This document shows, one piece after another, positions 1 through 9,191 of a stretch of DNA of 64,000 nt; position 1 is the first letter of the stretch, and each line of letters starts with the position of its first letter. The notes under the pieces are model-generated. The model worked only from the letters and a program-made list of their open reading frames with translations, searched no databases and was not told where the DNA came from. The stretch is taken from NCBI RefSeq assembly GCF_004011695.2, contig NC_082414.1:1-64000 (forward strand), in the 5' to 3' direction. The DNA comes from Ascochyta rabiei. Lineage: Eukaryota; Ascomycota; Dothideomycetes; Pleosporales; Didymellaceae. A program made the position numbers and the translations under genes.

Positions 1-83
1 CCCTAAACCCTAACCCTAACCCTAACCCTAACCCTAACCCTAACCCTAACCCTAACCCTAACCCTAACCCTAACCCTAACCCT
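1..83. repeat. Telomere repeat (CCCTAA)n
   Basis: About 13 near-perfect CCCTAA units (TTAGGG on the other strand) begin at base 1, with one variant unit carrying an extra A at the start. The C-rich strand reading inward shows this is a true left chromosome end. The array stops abruptly at about base 83, where a degenerate C/T/A tract starts. Confidence 0.97.
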
Positions 84-3000
84 CTTCCTACACTAAAACC
101 CTAACACTTACTCTTACACTTTCTCTTCTTTACTCCTACTTTCTTTCTTCCTTCTTCTAACCCTTACTCTTACACCCTCTCCTACTTCTAAACCCTCCCT
201 CTTCCTTACCTTTACTTACACTTACTACTCCTTTTACACTCATCTCTACTCTTTCTCTTTTACCTCTACTCTTCTCTTCTTTCTCTTCTTTTCTCTTACC
301 CTACCCTCTTTCCATACACTAAAACCCTAAACCTTACTCTTACTTACACTCTCTTCTACTTTCACCTTAACCTCTTTTTTTCTTACTCTTTCTTAACTCC
401 TTCTTCTTAACTCTTTTTCTCTATCTTTTTCTTATCTCTTTTCTTTTTTACTCTTAACACTTACCTTCTCCTACCTACCTCTTTTTAACTCCTTACTCTC
501 TTCTTCACCTTACACTTACCTTCTTTTTCCTTCTTTACAACTCTAAAACCTCCTTCCTTCTTTTTTCTTTTCCTACTCTTTCCACTTACTTCTCTCTACT
601 AACCTCTTTTCTAACACTAAAACCCTAACACTCTTCTTACTCTAAAACCCTAACCCTTTTCTCTACTACTACTACTTCTACCTCTACTCCCTTTTTCCCT
701 TTTCTTTTCTTTTCCTCTACTCTTTCTATTCTTTCTTCTACTTTTCCTTCTATCCTTACTTCTCTTTCTACTACTACTTTTACTCTTACTTTCTTTTTCT
801 TACTTTCTTCACACTCTACTTTACTTTTCTTCCCTCTCTTCTATTTTCACCTCCTTCTCTTCTACCCTTTTTTTCCCCAACCCTTAAACTCCTCTAACTC
901 TTCTTTCTAACTTAACCCTACCCCTTACCCTTACACTCTTCTTCTTTAACTCTCTTACTCTCTTTCTCCCTCACCCCTACATTTTCTCCCTCTTTTTCAC
1001 CTTCACTTCTACTCTCTTCTTCTTAATTCTTCTTCTTAACTCTCCTTCTCTTTCTACTTTTTTACTCCTAACACTTACTTCCTTCTACTTACTTTTTTTT
1101 CACCTCTTACTTTCTTCTTTAACCTACACTCACCTTCTCCTTCTTTTTCTAAAACTTTACTACAAAACTCTCTTTCTTCTTTTTTCCTTTTCTCACCTTT
1201 CTTTTCCTCAACCTTTACCTACTCTTCCTACACCAAAACCCTAACACTTTTCCTACACTAAAACCCTAACCCTTTTACAATCTAAACTCCTTCTCTACTA
1301 CTACCTCTTCTACTACTTCTACTACTTCTTTTCTCTTTTACTTATTACCTCTACTTTCTTCTCCTTTTTCCTACTTTCTTAACTCTTAAACACTACTTTT
1401 TCTTTAACTTATTCTACTTCTTCCTTCTCTTTCTTCTACTCTTTTCTACCACTTACTACATCTTTCTCTTTTCTTCTACTTTTACTTAAAACCCCAACCC
1501 TCTTCCTACACTAAAACCCTTATACTTACTCTTACACTCTTCTTTATTCTTACATTAAAACCTTTACACTTTCTCTTCCTTATCCCTACTTTCTTCCTTC
1601 TTCTAATCTTTACTCTCTACTTCTCTCCTTAACTCTTCCTCTTACACTCTACCCTCTCTTACTCTTAAATTCTTCTTTCCTCCTACTTTCTCTCCCTCAC
1701 CCTTACCTTTACTTCTACTTATTTCTACTTTCACCCTCTTCTCTACTCTCTCTTTCCTACCTCTACTCTTCTCTTACACTTAAACCTTACTCCTTACTTT
1801 TACTTACACTCTTACCTCTACCTCTTCTCTTTCCACACTCTCTCCTACTTTAACCCTAACCTCTCTTCTTACACTAAAACCCTAACCCTCTTTTTACTCT
1901 AAAACCCTAACCCTTACACTTATTCTCTCCTTCTTCCTTACTCTACTCTCTTCCTTACTTTACTCTTCTCTTTATTCTACTCTCTCCTACTTCTTCTTCT
2001 CTTATCTTTTTCTTCCCTCTACTCTTCTACTCACAATACCTATTCTCTAATCCTTACTACTTTTCTCTATCCTTTCTACTTTTCTTATCCTTTCTACTTC
2101 CCTTATCCTTTCCTTTCCTTACTCTACTACTCCTAATCTTCTCTACTTTTTAATAATCTTTCTTTAAACTACTACTCTTTCTTTTCCTATTCTCCTTCTT
2201 CTCTCTTTTTTAAAACTTTAAATTTTACTCTTCTAACTTTTCTCCAAACCCTATCTCTCTTCTCACACTAAAACCTAACTATTACTATTACTTTCTTCTC
2301 TACTTTCTCTCACTCTATTCCTTACCTTCTTCCTAACACATACACTTACTTTCTCACTTACCCTCTCTCTATCTTACTTATTCTCTTTCTACCTTTCTCT
2401 TCTCTCTCTAATTTTTTACTCCTAATACTTACTCTCTTCTTCTTATCTTTTCTACTCATCTTTTCCACTTACTTTTCTCTACTACTCTCTTTTCTAACAC
2501 CTTAACTTTCTTCCTTCTCTCTTTACACCTATATTTACTCTTTACTCTATCTTTTACTCTACTAACTTAATTTTTTTTTACTTTTCTCTCTAAAATTACA
2601 CTTTCTTCCTATACTAATATTCCCACCTTTATCCTTACACCTTCTTTCTCTTACTCTTACTTCTTCTCCTACACTTAACCCTACTCTTCTCTTTTATTCT
2701 TACTCTCTTTCTTACAACTTACTTTCTTTATTTTTTAAAACCTTCTACTTTTATCTCTCTTTTTAACCTTCTTCTCTCTTCTTTTCTTTTATTTACACTA
2801 CTTTTACTTCTTACCCTACTAACTTTTCTTTTCTAAACTTATACTCTCTTTCTATACTAACACCTACCTATTATTCTTACTCTCTTCTTAACCTACTTTA
2901 CTCTCTTATCTTTCTTTCTTAAACATTATTTTCTTCTTAACTAACCTCTTTTAACTTCTTTTCCTTTTCTTCTACTTCTTTCTTCTATCCTTACCTCTTA

Positions 3001-3678
3001 CTTTCTTTACTCTATTCTTATTCTTTCTACTTTTCTAAATTTTCTTCTCAATCTCTCTCTTCTTTCTATCTCTTATCTCTTTCCCTAAACTCTTTATAAA
3101 CTCTTTAAACATATACTCTCTACTTTTTACTTCTTTTTATACCTTTTCTCTTCTTTTCTCCTTATTTACTTCTTCCTCAACCTTTTTAAATTTCTAACAA
3201 ACTACAACTTTCCTTTTTACTTTACTTTTTCCTTTCCTTCCTCTTTCTACACTTTTTCTCTTCAACCTTCTTTCTTTTCTCAACTTTTACTCTTTCTAAT
3301 CTTTCTTTTCTTTTCACCTTCTATTTAACTACTCTTTTATTTCATACATCTTTTAATAAACTAACTTCTTCTTCTACTTTCTTCTCTTCTTTTTAATTCT
3401 TTCTTTTCATCTTTCTCTATTTTCTACTCTTTTTTCTTCATTTACTATCTTTACATCTTAATCACTTTAAATATCTTTTCTAATACTTTTACACTCTCTC
3501 TTTATTAAATACTACATTTAACTATCTTTTCTATCCTACTAACACTCTTTTAACAATTTTTTACCTTTTTCTACTTCTCTTCTTACTTTATCCTCTCTAC
3601 TATTCTCTTCTCTTAACAATTCTTTCATTTCTCTTTTCTTTCCTTTTCTTCTTTTATACATCTCTTAACCCTATCTCT
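84..3678. repeat. G-free, telomere-adjacent C/T/A tract
   Basis: I found no G on the given strand from base 1 to base 3678; the first G is at 3679. The tract is pyrimidine-rich (TCTT, CTTC, TACT words) with scattered relics such as ACTAAAACCCTAA near 103, 320, 640, 1260, 1510 and 1880. The density of these CCCTAA-like words falls with distance from the telomere. It has no coding capacity. It looks like degenerate telomeric sequence, or sequence made by a process that uses only three bases on one strand. Confidence 0.9.
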
Positions 3679-4290
3679 GCTACTTGCGCGCTGTTATACT
3701 GCTGCATGAACAACGCTACTCTAATTGCTACTACCATTGCGTTGCTGAAAAAAATTCGCCTTAAAACCGCTCTCTGTACCGCTTATCTATCTCTACAACT
3801 GCCTCTTCACTCTTGTGTAACACTTGACGGGCCTACCGCCCACCCACTTTCTCTTCTTCACCCTGCTTACCTGCTACTCTTCTCTATCCCGCTTCACGGT
3901 CTTAAACACCTCCCCTCCTTCACTCTTAACCGCATCGCTCCGGGGGCACATCCACGGGCCCCCCCGCCCAACCCTCTACCCCCCTCTCCCGTGATACCTT
4001 ATCACGGGCCCACCGCCCACCCTTATTCTACTCTCTTCTCTCCTTCATCCTTTGCTCGTGATGCCTTATCACGGCCCCACCCACCTCCCCTCTTTCTCCT
4101 TTACCCTCTACCGCCCTGCCCAACTGCTTTGTGACACCTGACGGGCCCTCCGCCCGCCCCTCTCTCACGCACTACGGCATCTACGGGTTCAGGAATGCCT
4201 TTCTGGGCTGCGGCACCACAATCGGATTTGCTAAACTTCCCCTAACTACTGTTCTATCTTGTGACAATACTATGTAAACGCCCAAAACAC
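3679..4290. repeat. GC-rich subtelomeric spacer with GGGCCC modules
   Basis: Base composition changes sharply at 3679. The block repeats a module close to CACGGGCCCACCGCCCACCC, each preceded by GTGACACCTGA-like or GTGATACCTTATCA-like sequence (about 3830, 3950, 4000, 4065, 4140). Long frames here are low complexity, Pro/Leu-rich and not believable as genes. The segment from about 3670 to 4290 is repeated at about 15,445-15,990, and its later part again at about 25,180-25,470, so it is a shared subtelomeric element that sits just beyond TLH 3' ends. Confidence 0.75.
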
Positions 4291-4530
4291 CTTGCTCTAC
4301 GTCATTTTTATCCCGTTCCATCTTTCTAATCTACCTAATACCCTGTTTAAATGCCCTTTCCCTCTACCATTTATTCTTATACCCGATTTACAAAGCAACC
4401 AACCCTGCCTAATCCAAATTCGCGCGATCAACGCGATTGACGCCCTCTTGCACGAACAACTTCTTGTACCTCTCCTATCCACCATCCTGCTGGCTCTTCT
4501 ACCTATTGCGCATGTCTTTCTTAACTACTC
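4291..4530 (-). pseudogene. Truncated relic of a TLH C-terminus (outermost copy)
   Basis: The minus strand encodes a short stretch with an Ile-Ala-rich segment (IALIARIW) that lines up with the last ~60 codons of TLH2 (IASIASIW, followed by a basic Lys/Arg-rich end). The flank on the telomere side (GACAATACTATGTAAACGCC) also matches the TLH2 3' flank near 16,525. The rest of the gene is absent: a G-rich minisatellite follows. I infer that an additional TLH copy once lay here and was cut down. The match is short and by eye. Confidence 0.45.
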
Positions 4531-4679
4531 TACTATCTATCTAAATTTACTTTGTCCTGACTCTCACTTTCTTCAATACGCACGGCTGCTTTCGGATAGG
4601 GACTCACTTGGTTTGGTCTGCTCTCTCCGGATTGTGGGCTCTTCCTGGATCGGGGCTCTTCTTAAATAATGGCTCTTAC

Positions 4680-5335
4680 TACTTGGGGGCACTGATGTGG
4701 ACTCCCTTGGCTTGCAGGGACCACTTTCGGGCCACTTTGGGGGACTACTTTCGGACCACTTAGGGTGGCGCACTACTTGGCGCGCTACTTAGGGAACCAC
4801 GTAGGGAACTACTTGGAACCACTTGGATTGGGGACCTACTCGGGTTGGACGTGCCACTAGGTGGGCAACCACTTGGGTTGACGCACTACTTGTGGAACTA
4901 CTCAGGGAACCACGCGGGTTTGTGCTGACTACGCGGCTTGATGCTGACCATGTGACTATGTGGATTGATGCTTACTGCGCGGGTTAATGCTTACTACGCA
5001 GGTTAATGCTGACTATGCGGGTTGGTGCTAACTACGTGGATTGGGGGATCCGCATGGGTTGGGGGCTCTACTTGGGTCGGGGGCTCTACTTGGGTTGGGG
5101 GCTCTACTTGGGTCGGGGGCTCTACTTAGGTTGGGGGATCCGCATGGGTTGGGGGCTCTACTTGGGTTGGGGGTTCTACTTGAGTTGGGGGATCCGCATG
5201 GGTTGGGGGCTCTACTTGGGTTGGGGGGCTCTACTTGGGTTGGCGGGTATTACTCGGGTTGGCGGGTATCACTCGGGTTGTGGGGACTACTTTGGTCGGT
5301 GGCCCTTCTCTGGGCGTTTCTTTCTACGTCTCTGA
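4680..5335. repeat. G-rich minisatellite block
   Basis: From 4680 to about 4990 the block has variants of GGGACCACTT and ACTACTTGGGGAACCACT. From 5036 to 5290 it becomes a regular array of about 19 bp, GGGCTCTACTTGGGTTGGG, interspersed with a GGGGGATCCGCATGGGTTGG variant. Runs of three to five G recur every 8-10 bp on this strand, so the array could form G-quadruplexes. Frames through it are repeat translations, not genes. Related blocks occur at 16,221-16,470 and 25,660-26,210. Bases 5336-5474 show nothing I recognise. Confidence 0.85.
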
Positions 5336-5474
5336 AGTGTCTGTGTTGCTATTTGGCTGTTTTGCACTTTCTGACTTGTGATCACCATGCAGTCGCAAGT
5401 CAGCCTACAGCACGTTTCTCCTGACTTCTCCTGACCTAAGGTTTCAGGTTACGGTTATATCAAACACATTCTTT

Positions 5475-5834
5475 CTAGTCTGCTAAATACGACTGCACAT
5501 GCCCCTCCTCCCAAGCATATAGGAAACGACACATCTGGCTCGCGTCTCTCTGGCCCATCTTGATCTTTAATCCGAGCCACTTGTAAAGCCGGAGCTCATC
5601 GCTACCGTGCACAATCGCGGCGTCTTACATCTGCTGCTCCAGCCATGGCGTGCACATCAGTGGCTGGCAGGCAAGCAGCGCAGCTACTGCTCTCTGGAGC
5701 ACTCCATCGTACTGGCAAGGCACATGCATCCCTTATGTCTTAAACGCACCCTGTATGCTTGTTTCCTCCCACTTGTTGCAGATGGCTTAGGGCGCCCAGC
5801 AGTAAAAACACCGCGCATACTTCTCCCACTTCAC
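5475..5834 (-). pseudogene. TLH1 Cys-rich C-terminal tail beyond the first stop
   Basis: The helicase frame continues after TAA 5835 with CFYCWAP-stop-AICNKWEE, then CQYDGVL, and ends near 5475. The same layout is seen at the ends of TLH2 (CCFKCSILQAICKRY ... CQYRGVL) and TLH3 (CFPCGGVPQEICNSWE ... CQYTGVL). Three more stops (5787, 5733, 5625) fall where Gln or Arg codons are expected. The C-x2-C...Q-x-I-C pattern is likely a structural zinc site. Confidence 0.7.
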
Positions 5835-7727
5835 TTAGTGCATAGATTTCACCTTAGACTCCATTAATGTCATCTGCGCTCCGCTGGCCTTTGAACAGTC
5901 CTTCCAGTCGTGGCGCGCCGGGTCAGCCTGAGTGGCCATGCAGATGGCGCACGCATTGCTCCAGCGCTGGAAGTGCTGCTCTAGCCGCTCCAGGTCATAT
6001 ACTTTTTGTTCCGTCCTTCGCCATTGCCGGATCTTAACCCTCCGCTCTTTAACGACTATAGCTCGCTCTATACATCTGCGCTGCTCCTCTGCTGCCACCG
6101 CCGCGGTGTCGGCCTGCGTCTCCTCTGGCTCTTCCTGCTCTTCTTCGACGGCTTGTCGCTTGGTACCACCGGGGTGTCGCTCGCATAGATCACACTTCGA
6201 CTCTCCCATCTCGCATTGCTGCCTGTTCTGTCTGCCGTCCATGTGCTTGTCTATCGCAATTCGCTGACAGGATTCGACTGTCATAAACTCCTTTGCAGGT
6301 CGCTCCAGCTTGTAGCCGAGCGCCTTCTCTACCCTCCCCTCTTTTGTTACATAGCACGCTCTTATAACAATAGACTCGCTGTTGAGCCCCGTTCGTCCCG
6401 CCCGGCCGCTCTCTTGCACATATTGGAGCAGCAGGGGACACATGGCAACGTGGATCACCACCCGGACGCCTGCAGCGTCGAGCCTAAGACCCAGCATGTT
6501 CGTGGCTGTACAAAGCTTCTCTATGCCCAGGGTGAAGCTTCGCACCATGCGTGCCTTTTCCTCGTCTGAGCCCATCTGACGGTAGTATGCAGAGCACTGC
6601 AGAAGCTTCGCAAGCCGTTTCGTCTCGTCCACAGTTGGACAATAGACGATGATCTGCGCCTTGGGTCCGTACCTACTCCTCTTCGCAGCCACAAGCTCAA
6701 TAAGTACTTTTTCTAGCGTGCCATGTGTGTACTCTAGCACCTGGTACGCAATGTTCGTTTGCGTGGTGCGTTCATCGCGGCATATGGTTACGGTCTGGGC
6801 ATCGAGCCCTGCGGTGTGCAAGAAGGCGGGCTGCAGCGTGGGCGGCAAGGTTGCAGTCAGGTAGACAACCTGTGTGCCCTTCTCCGTCATCTCCACCATC
6901 TTGAGGAGGTCTGGCCGCCAGTCCTGTGTCAACTCCAGCAGCACGTGGCACTCGTCTATCACGATACGATCTAGCTGATGGAGCATGCGCTTTTCGTCAA
7001 TAAACCTGCCGAACGCCTTCGTGACTGCGCTCTTAGGCGTCACCAGCACAATACGAGCCCAGTACGGCGGTCTTCTTCCATCCCACTTCGCGCAGGGGAT
7101 GCCGAGCTGGTCGCAGCGATCTTGCAGATCGTCTCGCAAGGCATTCAACGGAGCCACGACCACGGAGACGCCGCCTGGCGAGACGGACGCGGGCAGCATA
7201 AACAGCATACTCTTGCCAGTGCCGGTAGCCATAACAACTAGCACGCGCAGCCGTCGCTGCATCACAGCCTCGAGGCTTTCTTCTTGCTTGCCACGATACT
7301 CGGCGTCCGGCCGTCCAGCGAGTCGCCTGAACTCTGCCTTGAGGTCCACCATCGCGAGCGACGACCAGCGCTGGAGCGCCTGCTTCTCTTGCTGCGCTAC
7401 CATCTCCGCGCGAACACTGGGGTGCATACGGCCGTCCTCCCAGGCAGATGCAAACTCCAGCACGCGATGCCAGTCCATGCTCACCCGCCAGAACTCCTCC
7501 CGCTCGGCCATGGTCTGAAAGGGAGACTCCATCATGGAGCGGCCGTAGTTGCCCTCCTCTGTTTTAAGGCTGTGGCCGGACTGCAACGCTTGCGCGTTGC
7601 TCTTCGCCGGCGCTTTGTTCCAGTAGAGCACTTCCAACCAGTCGCGTGCTTGTCCATCTCTTGCCAGCTCTCGGTGGATGGCTGGGTAGGCATGCCGCCA
7701 GGCGCGGGTGCTGAGAGCGGTGTTCAT
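5835..7727 (-). CDS. TLH1 C-terminal part: RecQ-type DEAD/DEAH (DECH) helicase
   Basis: This is an open segment of 630 codons. Residues 1-100 complete the recombinase-like domain: WRH (R11), QSGHS (H52), NYGRS (Y61), then VSMDWHRVLEF. The helicase follows: motif 0 EYRGKQEESLEAV (143-155), motif I MATGTGKS (166-173), Ia VAPLNALRDD, motif II IDECH (257-261), motif III LTAT (290-293), motif IV QIIVYCPT (358-365), motif V CTATNMLGLRLD, and motif VI QESGRAGRTG (438-447). In motif V the usual Gly-Val before Asp reads Arg-Leu, which may reduce activity. A RecQ-like Cys cluster follows (C487, C505, C512, C515 within MGESKCDLC). Near the end is CAIC...H...C. It would be a 3'-5' ATP-dependent DNA helicase in the nucleus. 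The TAA at 5835 is probably a mutated CAA, since the tail continues in frame. Confidence 0.85.
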   Translation of the reverse strand: MNTALSTRAWRHAYPAIHRELARDGQARDWLEVLYWNKAPAKSNAQALQSGHSLKTEEGNYGRSMMESPFQTMAEREEFWRVSMDWHRVLEFASAWEDGRMHPSVRAEMVAQQEKQALQRWSSLAMVDLKAEFRRLAGRPDAEYRGKQEESLEAVMQRRLRVLVVMATGTGKSMLFMLPASVSPGGVSVVVAPLNALRDDLQDRCDQLGIPCAKWDGRRPPYWARIVLVTPKSAVTKAFGRFIDEKRMLHQLDRIVIDECHVLLELTQDWRPDLLKMVEMTEKGTQVVYLTATLPPTLQPAFLHTAGLDAQTVTICRDERTTQTNIAYQVLEYTHGTLEKVLIELVAAKRSRYGPKAQIIVYCPTVDETKRLAKLLQCSAYYRQMGSDEEKARMVRSFTLGIEKLCTATNMLGLRLDAAGVRVVIHVAMCPLLLQYVQESGRAGRTGLNSESIVIRACYVTKEGRVEKALGYKLERPAKEFMTVESCQRIAIDKHMDGRQNRQQCEMGESKCDLCERHPGGTKRQAVEEEQEEPEETQADTAAVAAEEQRRCIERAIVVKERRVKIRQWRRTEQKVYDLERLEQHFQRWSNACAICMATQADPARHDWKDCSKASGAQMTLMESKVKSMH

Positions 7728-7775
7728 GTACTGAAAGGTCTGCTTGCGCAGGACACGGCGTATGCGATCGGTGCC

Positions 7776-9158
7776 CTAGTACCCGTCTAGGTTAGCGGAT
7801 CGTGCCTTCTCACGGTCGGCTTCGCCGTACTCGTCTCCGTCGTCGCTCTCTTCGCTATCGCTCTCGTCGCCCCACTGCTCCTCCGGCTCTGGCTCCCAGA
7901 TGAAAGCGGTAGGGCGGGCAACGCCATTGTGCAGCATCTGGAGATCATCTATGAACGGTCGACCGAGCCCAAGGAAGTACACCACCAGCTCACCCACCTC
8001 CCGGGGAACATAGCGGTGGATCGTCTTGACACGCTTGCTAAAGCTATACCCCTTGTGGTACGTAGTAGTGAAGGATACCAGGCCACCCTCTACAAACACC
8101 CCCCGATACCCCACCCCGTCTGCACTGTTCTCGCACTGTATCGAGGTAATCTCTGTCCCGCAACCAGGCCCGCCGCCAGACATGTGAACAAGCGTGAAGA
8201 GGCCTTCTTTAAACCAACGCACTCCTTTCATGTACCTAGCTACAGCGTCATCGCGCCATAGCGTCCGTTCCAGCCGTTGTGTGCTATCTATCCCACGAAT
8301 GAATCTCTCCCTTAGCGGAGCCTCGTCCAACACCCGGTCTAGAAGCCAGTCTTGCCATCTATCTAGCTGGTTGTCAGGGTGCTTCAGAAAGCTCCAGCCC
8401 GTAGCCAGCTCGGCTGGCTGATCGACGAGTTTGTCCACAGACACCTCTGGAAGCGGGGTGGTCCTAGGTCGCACGCAACCCCTTTCGTCTAGATCCAAGA
8501 GTAGGACGTCCTTGAATAGCTGCAACCGCACCGTCTCGCAGAGTCCCTTCACCATCGACCGGAGATCGGCTAGCGAAAAGCTCTGCTTGTCAATGAGAAG
8601 CCGATCTCCATCCCACGACACGATACCGGGAGTATTACGTCGCTTTGCCTGTGTTCTAGCTAGCGTACGCAAGCGGAGCATTCGATTCATAGGACTGGGT
8701 GTGCCTTTGAAGTCGGACAGCGTCATAAACCGTTCAGACATGTCTTTAACTAGCTTATACGCAGTAGGTGCTGTACAAGGGTCTTTCTGAAGCGCTTTAT
8801 CTCGCTGGCAGCGGGCATAATGCACTACGAGCGCTTTCGAGGTAGTGATCAAAGCAGACAGCGTTGGCGAGAACTCGTGCGCCGGAACCCACCCACCGCC
8901 ATGGTGATCAGGCTTGAGGCCGAGGACAGCCACTCCGCTCAGCAGTGCGCTCTCGTGCTCGTCGCCAGTCAGGCTGTGGTTGAGCAAGGCGATCCAAAAG
9001 CGCAGGCATCGCTCTTCCAGTTTCTCTTTCTTCGCAGCGTCGTCTGAGCGGGCTATTTGCTGGAGTGACACCAAGAGGGCGTCTTGCGTGCTGGTAAGTT
9101 TGTATAGCGGCCGCTCGACCTGGTCATATGTGCGCCACAGGTAGCAGAGGATGCTCAC
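7776..9158 (-). CDS. TLH1 middle part: tyrosine-recombinase-like domain
   Basis: This is an open segment of 460 codons; it starts at a GTG only because of the stop just upstream, so the real frame continues from 10,085. It begins with CYLWRTYDQ, and residues 130-215 (KDMSERFMTLS...RLRTLARTQAK) are conserved in TLH2 and TLH3. Residues 328-400 hold the part I compare with tyrosine recombinases: GGPGCGTEI (box I; TLH2 has GQPARGTEV and TLH3 GQPAR-PEL), then YHKG with K369, then IHRYVPREVGELVVYFL. In TLH1 the box I arginine has become Cys333 (TGC at 8160-8162, one C-to-T from CGC). The last 40 residues are acidic (Asp/Glu/Ser). It ends at a TAG that would be CAG before mutation; the remaining recombinase motifs lie at the start of the next segment. 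The family link is my inference from motif order and spacing. Confidence 0.75.
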   Translation of the reverse strand: MSILCYLWRTYDQVERPLYKLTSTQDALLVSLQQIARSDDAAKKEKLEERCLRFWIALLNHSLTGDEHESALLSGVAVLGLKPDHHGGGWVPAHEFSPTLSALITTSKALVVHYARCQRDKALQKDPCTAPTAYKLVKDMSERFMTLSDFKGTPSPMNRMLRLRTLARTQAKRRNTPGIVSWDGDRLLIDKQSFSLADLRSMVKGLCETVRLQLFKDVLLLDLDERGCVRPRTTPLPEVSVDKLVDQPAELATGWSFLKHPDNQLDRWQDWLLDRVLDEAPLRERFIRGIDSTQRLERTLWRDDAVARYMKGVRWFKEGLFTLVHMSGGGPGCGTEITSIQCENSADGVGYRGVFVEGGLVSFTTTYHKGYSFSKRVKTIHRYVPREVGELVVYFLGLGRPFIDDLQMLHNGVARPTAFIWEPEPEEQWGDESDSEESDDGDEYGEADREKARSANLDGY

Positions 9159-9191
9159 CAGCTTCTGGCTGTACTTCTTGATCGTACCGAC

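Noticed and set aside
3706..4134. 142-codon open frame on plus near the telomere
   Set aside because: It is low-complexity Pro/Leu/His translation of GGGCCC modules; the phase is not kept in the other copies of the same spacer.
5006..5424. Glycine/leucine-rich open frames of 109 and 127 codons
   Set aside because: They are pure translations of the 19-bp G-rich minisatellite in two phases.
6985..7518. 177-codon plus-strand frame
   Set aside because: It is a shadow of the TLH1 helicase on the opposite strand; the helicase motifs fix the real strand.
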